Shown: positions 6,240-12,726, counted from the stretch's first letter. The stretch: 15,437 nt of DNA from Pseudomonadota bacterium (GCA_018812395.1 JAHJDS010000275.1:1-15437); one strand, 5' to 3'. The notes: a model not told the origin generated them from the letters alone. A program made the numbers and translations.

Positions 6240-7309
6240 CCGAGGACCTGGTCAACGGCGCGGGCCGCGTCCGGGAAGGCGAGGAACTGGACGCCGGAAG
6301 GATCGAGTTTTTCGTAAAGGACAACCTCCCCGGCCTGGCCGGGCCGGTGAGCGTCAAGCAGTTTCCCAGCGGCTTCTCCAACCTGACGTACCTCATCATT
6401 GCCGGTGACCGGGAGCTGGTCCTGCGTCGCCCTCCCTTCGGGACCAAGGCCAAGACGGCCCACGACATGGGACGCGAATACCGGGTGCTATCGGCCCTGG
6501 AATCGGTCTTCCCCTATGGACCCCGGCCCCTCCTCTACACCGAGGACGAGTCGATCATCGGCTGTCCGTTCTACATCATGGAGCGGATCAAGGGGATCAT
6601 CCTGCGCCGGGATTTGCCGCCGGGGATGTCGCTTTCGGCCGAGCAGGCGGCCCGACTGTGCCGGCGATTCACCGAGATCCTGGTCGAACTCCACCGCCTC
6701 GACTACGGCCAGATCGGCCTGGGCGACTTCGGCAAACCCCGGGGCTACGTCCAAAGACAGGTCGAGGGCTGGAGCAGGCGCTACCGCAACGCCCGGACGC
6801 CCGACGCGCCCGACGGCGAGGAGGTCATGGCCTGGATCGCCGAGAAAATGCCGCCCGACTCGGACCCGTCGGCGGTGATCCACGGCGACTTCAAACTGGA
6901 CAACGTGGTCCTCGACCCGGCCGACCCGACCCGGATCATCGGCGTCCTGGACTGGGAGATGGCCACCATCGGCGACCCGGCGATGGACCTGGGCAATTCC
7001 CTGGCCTACTGGGTCCAGGCCGACGATCCGCCCCACGTCCAGGCCATCCGGAGGCTGCCGACCAACCTGGACGGGGCCCTGACCCGGCAAGAAGTGGTCG
7101 AGTTGTACGTCCGGGAGTCGGGCCGCGCCATCGACAACTTCGATTACTACCACGTCTTCGGCCTGTTCCGCCTGGCGGTCATCGCCCAGCAGATCTACTA
7201 CCGGTTCTATCACGGCCAGACCAAGGACCAGCGGTTCAAGGCCTTGATTTTAGCGGTCCACGTCCTGGACCAGTTCGCCCGGGAGGCCATCGGAAAGTCA
7301 GGACTGTAA
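6236..7309 (+). CDS. APH-fold phosphotransferase, ACAD10/11 N-domain / LvaA-like (probable hydroxyacyl-CoA kinase)
   Basis: A 357-residue aminoglycoside-phosphotransferase-like kinase. N-lobe: QFPSGFSNLTYLI (42-54), then the ATP-lysine-equivalent region LVLRRPPFG (61-69; an RR replaces the usual K) and HDMGREYRVL (76-85). The hinge is near FYIMERIKG (112-120). Catalytic loop HGDFKLDN (216-223, D218 as base) and metal-binding DWEMATIGDP (239-248, D239) follow. The PFG and GDPAMDLG signatures are those of the family fused to acyl-CoA dehydrogenases in ACAD10/11 and free-standing as LvaA. Its coupling to such a dehydrogenase here supports a 4-hydroxyacyl-CoA kinase role. No LvaB-like small partner is visible. 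It is the last gene of the operon. Confidence 0.85.
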   Translation: MTEDLVNGAGRVREGEELDAGRIEFFVKDNLPGLAGPVSVKQFPSGFSNLTYLIIAGDRELVLRRPPFGTKAKTAHDMGREYRVLSALESVFPYGPRPLLYTEDESIIGCPFYIMERIKGIILRRDLPPGMSLSAEQAARLCRRFTEILVELHRLDYGQIGLGDFGKPRGYVQRQVEGWSRRYRNARTPDAPDGEEVMAWIAEKMPPDSDPSAVIHGDFKLDNVVLDPADPTRIIGVLDWEMATIGDPAMDLGNSLAYWVQADDPPHVQAIRRLPTNLDGALTRQEVVELYVRESGRAIDNFDYYHVFGLFRLAVIAQQIYYRFYHGQTKDQRFKALILAVHVLDQFAREAIGKSGL

Positions 7310-7446
7310 CCCCGCCCCCCCGCCCGCCGACTAATCTTTCAAGGGGGAGCCGTCCGTCCCCCGAGCCAAACACGGTCGAAGACGGATTCCGTGAACACCG
7401 ACCAGGGTCGAGTGGCGGGTGCGTCGCATGCGGGGAGGTATTGACC

Positions 7447-8184
7447 ATGGGCCATAAACATCTTCAGGGGGCCGCCTGGACCCTGGCCGGCGCGCTTTGC
7501 CTGGCCGCCTGGGCCATGACCTTCATGCGGCCGCCGGCCCACATCGCCGCCTGGTTGCAACAGACGGCCACCAACGTCCAGACCTGGTCGTTGATCCTGC
7601 ACGTGGTCATGTTGGTGGTCCTGGCGGCCGGTCTGGCCCTCAGGCCGCTTAGGAACCACCTGTTCGCGGCCTTCATGGCCCTCATCACCCTGTCGGCCAC
7701 GGTGATCTCGATCATCCAGGGACTCTATCCCAACATCATCATCTTCGGCCTGGTGTTTGGGTTGATCGTTCAGGCCTGGGCCACGGGCAAGCTCAACTTT
7801 GACCAGCGCGGCCAGAGGCCCATCCCGGCCCTGTTCGGTCTGGGCGGGTTGATTTTCGGCTTCTGGTATTTGCACTGGGTCCCCGGGCCGGTGGCCTTGA
7901 CGGCCCTCTACCACTCGCCCCTGGGGGCGCTCAACTGCCCGACCCTGGTCACCATATGCGGTTTTCTATGTCTGACCAACAAACCCAGGTCACACCTGTT
8001 GGAGGCGGTCACGGCCGGGAGCACCTTGTTTTTCGGGTTCTACGGCCTCATGCGCCTGGGGGCCTGGGTGGACGTCAGCCTAATCTTATGCGCCACGTTC
8101 CTGATCCTGCGGCTGGGGGCCCGGGCGGCGGAGACCGGCCGGCTCGACGCTCGACCGGAAACGGGTCAAACAAAGCGGACCTGA
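7447..8184 (+). CDS. Integral membrane protein of unknown function
   Basis: A 245-residue protein made almost wholly of hydrophobic helices: I count about seven, near residues 10-28, 46-65, 71-90, 93-112, 130-150, 163-185 and 190-230. Loops are short and it ends in a basic, polar tail (ARAAETGRLDARPETGQTKRT). ATG 7447 is chosen because GGGGAGG lies 8 nt upstream and the hydrophobic region starts right after it; the same frame is open further upstream but that part is out-of-frame overlap with the kinase gene. No recognisable motif. It is separated by 137 bp from the kinase and followed by a terminator at 8377, so it is probably its own transcription unit. Confidence 0.75.
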   Translation: MGHKHLQGAAWTLAGALCLAAWAMTFMRPPAHIAAWLQQTATNVQTWSLILHVVMLVVLAAGLALRPLRNHLFAAFMALITLSATVISIIQGLYPNIIIFGLVFGLIVQAWATGKLNFDQRGQRPIPALFGLGGLIFGFWYLHWVPGPVALTALYHSPLGALNCPTLVTICGFLCLTNKPRSHLLEAVTAGSTLFFGFYGLMRLGAWVDVSLILCATFLILRLGARAAETGRLDARPETGQTKRT

Positions 8185-8557
8185 ACCCACGGGAGTGCTT
8201 GACCACGGGCGCCCCGACCGGAACACCAAATCGGCGGCCGCGTTTCAGGCGAGTCCGTTCCCACGCGGCGCCGGTCGCGGTCGGGTGGACCGAGGCCTGA
8301 CAGTGAGGAAAAAAAGTGGGGTGGTGTGCGCTCTTGTAGTAAACACGTTGAGGTGCGAGGGTGACCATAATAATTTCTTGCTCAAGAGGCGCGAAGAGCC
8401 CAGGCAGAGCAAGTTTTTTCTTTAAATGGCCGAATAATCGGCTTGGCAAGGGGTAACCGGGACTGTGTCGCGGCAACTGCGGCATGATTCCGGGTTATGG
8501 CTGTCAATCGAATGAAGTCGGTCACGAAATCAATCATCGGCCTGATGGGAGGAGGAC
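8185..8557. other. Gene-poor stretch
   Basis: No convincing gene on either strand. It holds a locally AT-richer segment (about 8305-8440) with the terminator at 8377-8423 and, just after it, a small hairpin GCCGA-ATAA-TCGGC (8429-8442). A TTGAGG...AATAAT pair with 15-nt spacing (about 8350-8376) resembles a promoter but is too close to the terminator to make more than a very short RNA. The rest shows nothing I can name. Confidence 0.5.
8377..8423 (+). terminator. Intrinsic terminator after the 7447 membrane protein
   Basis: Stem CTTGCTC (8377-8383) / GAGCAAG (8407-8413) is followed directly by TTTTTTCTTT (8414-8423). The 23-nt loop can form further pairs (GCTC with GAGC). The long T-run makes this the most convincing stop signal in the left half of the window. 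Confidence 0.7.
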
Positions 8558-9004
8558 GTGATTCAGAAAGTTGCGGCCGTGTTGGCCTGCCTGATCCTTT
8601 GTATCGTGGCCGCGATCCACATCTACTGGGCCTGGGGCGGATACTGGCCGGGGAACGACGAGGCGTCCTTGGTGGCCATGGTGATGGGCTCGGGTTCGAG
8701 GAAGATGCCGGCCGTGGTGACGTTGATGGTCGCCCTGGCGTTACTGGTCGGCGCCTGGCTGGTTCTGGCCATTCGAGGTTATTTGAGGCCGCCTTGGCCG
8801 GGCTGGCTGTTTACTGTGGCCGTGTGGGCCATGGTGGGCGTGTTCGCCCTGCGAGGATCCGTGGGCCTGTTTCTCAGCAAGATCAGGCCGGCCGATGCGG
8901 GCGCCCCCTTTGAAAGACTCAATCTCATTATTTACTCGCCTCTTTGCCTGGTGATCGCCGCCCTCATCGTCGTGGCCGCGATAAGGAGGGCGCCCGGGGA
9001 TTGA
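8558..9004 (+). CDS. Small four-helix membrane protein, DUF3995-like
   Basis: A 148-residue membrane protein with four hydrophobic helices (about 3-22, 50-71, 80-99, 120-142). The first helix ends in IHIYWAWGGYWPG, which matches the 'IH-YWA-GG-WG' hallmark of DUF3995 proteins, a family with no known function. The GTG start at 8558 is favoured by a strong GGGAGGAGG 3-11 nt upstream and by the hydrophobic N-terminus starting there. A different-frame ATG at 8497 would run through the same DNA with a non-hydrophobic product and is rejected. It stands alone, between the 8377 terminator and the mini-element at 9189. Confidence 0.7.
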   Translation: MIQKVAAVLACLILCIVAAIHIYWAWGGYWPGNDEASLVAMVMGSGSRKMPAVVTLMVALALLVGAWLVLAIRGYLRPPWPGWLFTVAVWAMVGVFALRGSVGLFLSKIRPADAGAPFERLNLIIYSPLCLVIAALIVVAAIRRAPGD

Positions 9005-9092
9005 CCGTGGACCAGCTAGGCCGGGATTTATCGGATTCGTTCTCGACCTCCAACACACCGGCGTCCACTGCCCCACCACCCTGACCTAAGGC

Positions 9093-9179
9093 CTAGCGCA
9101 GGCCAAGGTCGGCGGGGGCGTCGGCGCACTCAGCCAACTTCCAGATCGATTCCCGCTCAATCCGGTAGGCCCGCATCAT
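9093..9179 (-). CDS. Possible 28-residue peptide or gene remnant
   Basis: A short leftward frame beginning with two tandem ATG codons (9174-9179), directly preceded by AGGGAG, and ending at TAG 9093-9095. The peptide is charged (MRAYRIERESIWKLAEC...). The mini-element begins 9 bp upstream, so this could be the tail of a gene cut off by the insertion, though no matching upstream part is seen beyond the element. Too short to assign; it may be chance. Confidence 0.15.
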   Translation of the reverse strand: MMRAYRIERESIWKLAECADAPADLGLR

Positions 9180-9188
9180 CTCCCTTAA

Positions 9189-9429
9189 CCCGGATTTTTC
9201 TTGAGACTTCTACTACGGCGTGTGCCGGTTGGCACCTTGATTCGCGGGGTTGCAGGGTGGCGGTTTGGACGCGCCGCCGCGACCGAAGGCCTTATCGTCT
9301 GCAAAGCTCGATTCACCATTTTGGTGCTCGACATCCTGTTATGAAAAACCTCCGCGCCGGAATGGCGCGAAAAACGCCTCTCGCTCAGGATATCACCGCC
9401 TCGCAACGAACCCTCGTGAATGATCCGGG
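9189..9429. mobile_element. 241-bp miniature inverted-repeat element (MITE), TTAA-flanked
   Basis: The left end begins CCCGGATTTTTCTTGAG (9189-9205). The right end, read on the other strand from 9429, begins CCCGGATCATTCACGAG: 13 of 17 positions match. Each end is directly flanked by TTAA (9185-9188 and 9430-9433), as expected of a 4-bp target duplication. No transposase is encoded; a 73-codon leftward frame fills most of the element but resembles no transposase. TTAA targets with CCC-starting ends recall piggyBac/IS1380-type transposition, so it is probably a non-autonomous derivative of such an element. A 42-bp stretch from its right end recurs at 12607 (37/42 identical). Confidence 0.65.
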
Positions 9430-9522
9430 TTAACCGTGGCTCTCCGGGATGACCTCCGGTGGGGCCCGGCCCGTTTTCCCCTGGCCTTGGCCCCTAAAAT
9501 GGCGTAAGATATGTGCCGCCTG

Positions 9523-9540
9523 GGAATCGGTTTCGATTCC
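9523..9540 (+). promoter_or_regulatory. Leader hairpin of the cytidylate kinase-like gene
   Basis: Perfect 7-bp stem GGAATCG / CGATTCC with a four-base loop, extendable by CTG/CAG past one bulged G, about 40 nt before the ATG. Role unknown. Confidence 0.3.
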
Positions 9541-9578
9541 AGTCCAGACCAACACCGGAAGCACCAGCGAGGCGAATC

Positions 9579-10190
9579 ATGGCGGTGATCACCATCTCGA
9601 GGCAATTCGGCGCCGGCGGGGACAAGCTGGCCCGGGCACTGGTCGACAAATTGGGCTATCAATACGTCAGCCGGGACGTGCTGAAAAAGGTCGCCGCCCG
9701 GGGGGGCGTGAGCATGAGTGGGGCCGCCGCCGCAGAGAAATCGGCCGGGTCCTGGATCATGGGCCTGGTGGACAAAATTTTTCCTCGGGACTACATCGAC
9801 TCCCTGCTGAAAACCGACTCGGGATTGATGGACAGCCACGACTATATCGCCACGGTGACCGAGGTCATCACCGAGATCGCCCAGAAAGGCGACGCCGTGA
9901 TTCTCGGGCGCGGCGGCCAGCACATCCTCAAGCACCTCCCCGGGGCCTTCCACGTCCTGTTGGTGGCTGACCACGAGTTCAGGCTAAAACAGGCCATGGA
10001 ATACTACCAGGCCACGGACAAGGAGGCCAAGGCGGCCCTAAAGGCCCACGATCGGCGTCGCAACAGCTATCTGCGAGCCTTTGTCGACATCGACCCCAAT
10101 GACCCCAGCCTCTATCACCTGACCATCAACACCGCCCGGACCCCCATGGAGCGGGCCGAACACTTGATCCTGGAACTGATCGCCGATTAA
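9579..10190 (+). CDS. Cytidylate kinase-like family protein
   Basis: A 203-residue P-loop kinase-like protein. It starts MAVITISRQFGAGGDKLARALVD's family pattern: 'ITISRQFGAGG' (4-14) is the modified nucleotide-binding loop typical of the cytidylate-kinase-like family, followed by a lid/helical region and GDAVILGRGGQHIL (about 109-122). An Arg-rich stretch AHDRRRNSYLR (about 154-164) likely binds phosphate, and the C-terminus contains YHLTINTARTPMERA. True cytidylate kinase phosphorylates CMP, but proteins of this branch have no firmly established substrate. ATG 9579 (GAGG 7 nt upstream) is preferred over an in-frame upstream start that adds an unconserved Pro/Arg-rich leader. It faces panB. 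Confidence 0.8.
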   Translation: MAVITISRQFGAGGDKLARALVDKLGYQYVSRDVLKKVAARGGVSMSGAAAAEKSAGSWIMGLVDKIFPRDYIDSLLKTDSGLMDSHDYIATVTEVITEIAQKGDAVILGRGGQHILKHLPGAFHVLLVADHEFRLKQAMEYYQATDKEAKAALKAHDRRRNSYLRAFVDIDPNDPSLYHLTINTARTPMERAEHLILELIAD

Positions 10191-10197
10191 GACCGAC

Positions 10198-10219
10198 AAC
10201 CGGCCGGTTTCCGGCGGTC
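10198..10219. terminator. Possible hairpin between convergent genes
   Basis: GCCGG-TTT-CCGGC (10203-10215), extendable by ACC/GGT past a bulge, and overlapping a perfect 12-bp palindrome AACCGGCCGGTT (10198-10209). It lies between the end of the kinase-like gene and the end of panB. There is no T-run, so termination is uncertain. Confidence 0.25.
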
Positions 10220-10255
10220 CGGGCCGGGCCGGCGGCCGTCGGATCGAGACGGACC

Positions 10256-11104
10256 TCAGCGGCCCATCAACTGCAGGAACTTCTCCTCCTCGCCCTCGAT
10301 CATCCGGTAACAGTGCTCATCGGTCGGAAACTGGCCGCCGCGCACCTCGGCCGCGTAGGCCTTCATGGCCTCGGTCACCACCCCGGCCACGTCGGCGTAC
10401 TTCTTGACGAACTTCGGGGTGAAGGCCTGGAACTGGCCGATCATGTCCGAGACGATGAGCAACTGCCCGTCGCAGTCCGGTCCGGCGCCGATGGACAGGA
10501 CCGGGATGTCCAGTTCCCGAGTGATGAAGGCGCCCACCTCGGGCGGCACGGCCTCCAAAAGGATCATCTGGGCCCCGGCCGCCTGGACCGCCCGGGCGTC
10601 CTCGACCACTGCCCGGGCGCTGGCGGCGGTCCGGCCCTGGGCCTTGTGGCCGCCGAGCTGACCCGAACTCTGGGGCGTCAGCCCGACGTGACCCATGACC
10701 ACGATCCCGGCCTCGACAATGGCCCGGATACGCTCGGCCACCCGCACGCCGCCTTCGAGTTTGACCGCGTCGCACTCGGCCTCCTTGAGAAACCGGGCCG
10801 CGTTTTCGACCGCCCCGAAAATCGCCCCCTGGTAGCTCATGAACGGCATGTCGCCGATGACAAAGGTGTTCGGCGCGCCCTGGCGGACCGCCTGGGAGTG
10901 CCAAATCATCTGGTCCATGACCACCGGCACGGTGCTGTGGTAACCATAGACGCACATTCCCAGGCTGTCGCCCACAAGGAGCATGTCCAGGCCGGCGGCC
11001 TCGGCGAAGGTGGCCGTCGGAAAATCGTAGGCGGTCAGGAAGGTGATCTGGTCCTGGTCACGCTTCATCCGCTGAAAGTCGTGGATCATTTTCTTGCGGG
11101 CCAT
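10256..11104 (-). CDS. panB: 3-methyl-2-oxobutanoate hydroxymethyltransferase (PanB)
   Basis: First committed enzyme of pantothenate and coenzyme A synthesis: transfers a hydroxymethyl group from 5,10-methylene-tetrahydrofolate to 2-oxoisovalerate, giving ketopantoate. A complete 282-residue TIM-barrel protein. Visible family motifs: TAYDFPTA (24-31), LLVGDSLGM (42-50; D45 is a metal ligand), VIGDMPFMSY (82-91; D84), AVKLEGG (113-119), MGHVGLTPQSS (137-147), LLEAVPPEVG with the catalytic Glu, and LSIGAGPDCDGQLLI. The start is backed by AGGAG 5-9 nt upstream. It is monocistronic here; panC and panD are not adjacent. Confidence 0.97.
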   Translation of the reverse strand: MARKKMIHDFQRMKRDQDQITFLTAYDFPTATFAEAAGLDMLLVGDSLGMCVYGYHSTVPVVMDQMIWHSQAVRQGAPNTFVIGDMPFMSYQGAIFGAVENAARFLKEAECDAVKLEGGVRVAERIRAIVEAGIVVMGHVGLTPQSSGQLGGHKAQGRTAASARAVVEDARAVQAAGAQMILLEAVPPEVGAFITRELDIPVLSIGAGPDCDGQLLIVSDMIGQFQAFTPKFVKKYADVAGVVTEAMKAYAAEVRGGQFPTDEHCYRMIEGEEEKFLQLMGR

Positions 11105-11117
11105 GGGCGTCTCCTTT

Positions 11118-11160
11118 GGGTGTCGGCGTTCAGGTTACACTTAATCCTGATTCGACACCC
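11118..11160 (-). promoter_or_regulatory. panB leader hairpin next to the Shine-Dalgarno
   Basis: Outer arms GGGTGTCG (11118-11125) and CGACACCC (11153-11160) pair perfectly over 8 bp, with an inner TCAGG/CCTGA stem (11130-11134/11146-11150). In the leftward transcript it ends 2-3 nt before the AAAGGAG ribosome-binding site. It may tune translation or mRNA stability, or be a protein-binding dyad in DNA. Confidence 0.4.
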
Positions 11161-11231
11161 GCGTCAATCGGCTGGTCAACCAATCACCCGTTAGTCGTAT
11201 TCCCGGGGCAGCGGGCGGCGAGTGATCGGCC

Positions 11232-11265
11232 CGGCCGGCCGCTCTCCAAGCAAGCGGGCCGGCCG
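11232..11265. repeat. GC-rich inverted repeat
   Basis: Perfect 9-bp arms CGGCCGGCC (11232-11240) and GGCCGGCCG (11257-11265) with a 16-bp spacer; pairing extends inward by GC/GC past one extra base. It lies midway between the two divergent genes and could form a very stable hairpin or insulate the two promoters. No T-run. Confidence 0.4.
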
Positions 11266-11304
11266 CGCCGCTGACCGCCGGGAGTTGTCCCTGGACGCCT
11301 CGAC

Positions 11305-11349
11305 CCAATCGTAATTGATTGGACATCCCTGGCGTGGGTCTCGTATATT
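11305..11349 (+). promoter_or_regulatory. Predicted cbiZ promoter with overlapping dyad
   Basis: -10 TATATT (11344-11349) with a TGGACA -35 (11320-11325) at 18-nt spacing. A perfect dyad CCAATC-GTAATT-GATTGG (11305-11322) overlaps the -35 box, as expected for a repressor or activator site. This suggests protein-based control of cbiZ rather than the riboswitch control seen downstream. Confidence 0.45.
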
Positions 11350-11470
11350 CAGCCTCGGAAGCTCGGTTTCGGGCCCGAGGCCAGGCCGGTCCCGCCTCCG
11401 TGTCGTCCGTTTTCACGGTTCTGGCCGGCCTAGCCGACCGGCACCCGCCACTCTTGGTTAGGAGTCCCCC

Positions 11471-12382
11471 ATGGCGCCCCTGATGACCATCATCTTCTAC
11501 GGCCTGACCATCGCCATCACCAACGTCTGTCAATTTCAGGTCCCGGCCGCGCCGATGGCCACGGCCCAGTTCATCACCCAGCGGATCAGCCGCCAGCAAA
11601 TCCGGTTCGAGGCCCGGACGGCCCTGGTGGTGTTCGCGCGGCCGCGGGCGGCCCTGTCCACCCGGCACGGGTATCGGCGCGTCCGGGCGGCGGCCCTGCA
11701 CGGCGCGCCGCCTAAAACCTGGGCGTTCATCAGCCGGTTCGGCGTGGCCACTTACGAGAAGGCGGTCCTGGCCTCGGCCCTCCAAAAATTCCGGCTCGAC
11801 CCCAGTCAGGCCGTGCTCCTGTCCACGGCGGCCGATCCGCGGTGCCTGGCCGTGGTCACCAAGAAGTACGGCCGGTTGACGGTCACCGCCCTGGTCACGG
11901 CCGGGGCCGGGTCCAACGCCATGCGGGCCGGGACGGACTTCGGGGATTGGATCGATGGTAAAAGGGTCCCTCGCCGGCCGCCGGGCACGATCAACGTGCT
12001 GCTCGTCGTCTCGGTCGATCTGACCCCGGCGGCCATGGCCCGGCTGATCATCACCGTCACCGAGGCCAAGTCGGCCGCCCTCCAGGACCTGGCCATAAAA
12101 AGCAGCTTTACCCCCAAGGTCCTGGCCACCGGCACGGGCACCGACGAGGTGATCATCGTCGCCGGGCGGGGACGGCGTCAAACCCTGGCCGGCGGTCACA
12201 CCAAGCTGGGCGAACTGGCCGCCCGGGCCACCCACCAGGCGGTGGTCAAGGCCCTCATCCGCCAGATGAAGGCCTATCTGGCCGGCAAGGGCGGTCGTCC
12301 GCCCCAGTCACCGCCCGACCGGGCCCGGAGTCACCCCCTGTGGCCGACTCTGGCCTGCCGGGCCTGTCCCCGCCCCGAATGA
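11471..12382 (+). CDS. cbiZ: Adenosylcobinamide amidohydrolase (CbiZ family)
   Basis: Cleaves the aminopropanol (or nucleotide-loop) amide of adenosylcobinamide or pseudo-B12 to give adenosylcobyric acid, allowing salvage and remodelling of foreign corrinoids. The family core is plain: LVVFARPRAALST (52-64), LVTAGAGSNAMRAG (141-154), PGTINVLLVVSVDLTPAAM (171-189), TVTEAKSAALQDL (195-207), ATGTGTDEVII (219-229) and GGHTKLGELAA (241-251). 303 residues is longer than the core. The first 40 residues include a hydrophobic stretch (4-18) that might be an export signal or start artefact, and the last 30 are Pro/Arg-rich. ATG 11471 follows TAGGAG at 7 nt. It sits directly upstream of a cobalamin riboswitch and the TonB system, consistent with corrinoid uptake and salvage. 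Confidence 0.88.
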   Translation: MAPLMTIIFYGLTIAITNVCQFQVPAAPMATAQFITQRISRQQIRFEARTALVVFARPRAALSTRHGYRRVRAAALHGAPPKTWAFISRFGVATYEKAVLASALQKFRLDPSQAVLLSTAADPRCLAVVTKKYGRLTVTALVTAGAGSNAMRAGTDFGDWIDGKRVPRRPPGTINVLLVVSVDLTPAAMARLIITVTEAKSAALQDLAIKSSFTPKVLATGTGTDEVIIVAGRGRRQTLAGGHTKLGELAARATHQAVVKALIRQMKAYLAGKGGRPPQSPPDRARSHPLWPTLACRACPRPE

Positions 12383-12390
12383 GGAGAAGC

Positions 12391-12419
12391 TTGACGACCG
12401 AGCGCTGGCTTGATACATA
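12391..12419 (+). promoter_or_regulatory. Predicted promoter of the riboswitch-exbB transcript
   Basis: -35 TTGACG (12391-12396), 17-nt spacer, -10-like TACATA (12414-12419) in a locally AT-rich patch immediately upstream of the riboswitch. Good position, imperfect -10. Confidence 0.45.
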
Positions 12420-12432
12420 GTTAATCAACCGT

Positions 12433-12604
12433 CAGGGAGGCGGGTGCCCACCAGGGCCGAACAGGGAAATTCGGTGAAAGTCCGATACGGTCCCGCCGCT
12501 GTAACCGGGGACGACGGCCGTGCGACGCCACTGGCAGTCTCGAGGCTGCTGGGAAGGCTCGGCCTGAGAGCGATCCGGAAGTCAGAAGACCTGCCCGTCT
12601 CCCC
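12433..12604 (+). ncRNA. Cobalamin (B12) riboswitch aptamer 1
   Basis: The conserved elements occur in order: GGTGCCC (12443-12449), GGGAAATTCGGTGAAAGTCC (12464-12483), the core GGTCCCGCCGCTGTAACCGG (12489-12508), CCACTGG, GGGAAGG (12551-12557), and the B12 box AGTCAGAAGACCTGCCC (12580-12596). GGGAGGCGGGT at the 5' end (12435 on) can pair with the ACCTGCCCGTCTCCCC end to close the structure. It senses adenosyl- or methylcobalamin and should switch off exbB-exbD-tonB through the terminator at 12727. This places TonB energisation under B12 control, which is known for B12 transporters. Confidence 0.95.
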
Positions 12605-12606
12605 AG

Positions 12607-12664
12607 GCCGGATCATTCATGAGGGTTCGTGACGAGGCGTTGATATCCCGATGAATAATCCGGG
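12607..12664. mobile_element. 58-bp mini-element inserted between B12 aptamer and terminator
   Basis: The left end GCCGGATCATTCATG (12607-12621) and the right end, read on the other strand from 12664 as CCCGGATTATTCATC, match at 12 of 15 positions. The first 42 bp (12607-12648) match the right end of the 241-bp element (9388-9429, other strand) at 37 positions, including GAGGGTTCGT and TGATATCC. It looks like a severely deleted copy of the same family. Flanks CCAG and CTAG are only partly alike. In RNA it can fold into a hairpin (GGAT-ATTCAT with ATGAAT-ATCC). Confidence 0.55.
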
Positions 12665-12726
12665 CTAGGTCTCGGCCGCCGAGGAAGCGGCGCGGTCCCG
12701 ACACAAGTGGAGCTGATAAACTGGGT

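Larger units (their letters stand above)
9005..9578. other. Long non-coding stretch containing a mini-transposon
   Basis: 574 bp without a confident gene. The centre (9189-9429) is a miniature transposable element described separately. To its left is a 28-codon leftward frame (9093-9179). To its right, 9434-9578 is the leader of the cytidylate-kinase-like gene; it holds a TAAGAT box (9505-9510) with a poor -35, and a hairpin at 9523-9540. Confidence 0.5.
11105..11470. other. Divergent intergenic region panB / cbiZ
   Basis: 366 bp without a gene, carrying regulatory DNA for both flanking genes: the panB leader hairpin (11118-11160), a GC-rich dyad (11232-11265), an operator-like dyad plus promoter for cbiZ (11305-11349) and a hairpin GCCTCGG/CCGAGGC (11352-11358/11375-11381) just after the predicted cbiZ transcription start. 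I see no cobalamin riboswitch core here. Confidence 0.5.

Noticed and set aside
8075..8485. Leftward 136-codon open frame in the gap after the 7447 gene
   Set aside because: It spans the terminator and the end of the neighbouring gene, has no ribosome-binding site I can see and no recognisable domain.
8451..8497. Another pair of CCCGGAT-like ends (GTAACCGGGA ... TTCCGGGTTAT)
   Set aside because: Only about 10 bases resemble the element ends and an indel is needed; not enough to call an insertion.
8497..8913. Alternative reading frame with an ATG start overlapping the DUF3995-like gene
   Set aside because: The overlapping GTG-start frame has a strong ribosome-binding site and a coherent four-helix product; this frame gives a Gly/Arg-rich non-membrane product.
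9185..9406. 73-codon leftward frame filling the mini-element, read as a transposase relic
   Set aside because: No DDE motif or transposase similarity; its stop is created by the flanking TTAA. More likely an accidental open frame.
9500..9545. T-arm-like hairpin suggesting a tRNA
   Set aside because: There is no anticodon arm, D-arm or acceptor stem around it; only an isolated hairpin.
11141..12235. Leftward 364-codon open frame opposite cbiZ
   Set aside because: Antisense to a clear CbiZ gene and running into its promoter region; no motif and low-complexity Arg/Gly/Asp composition.
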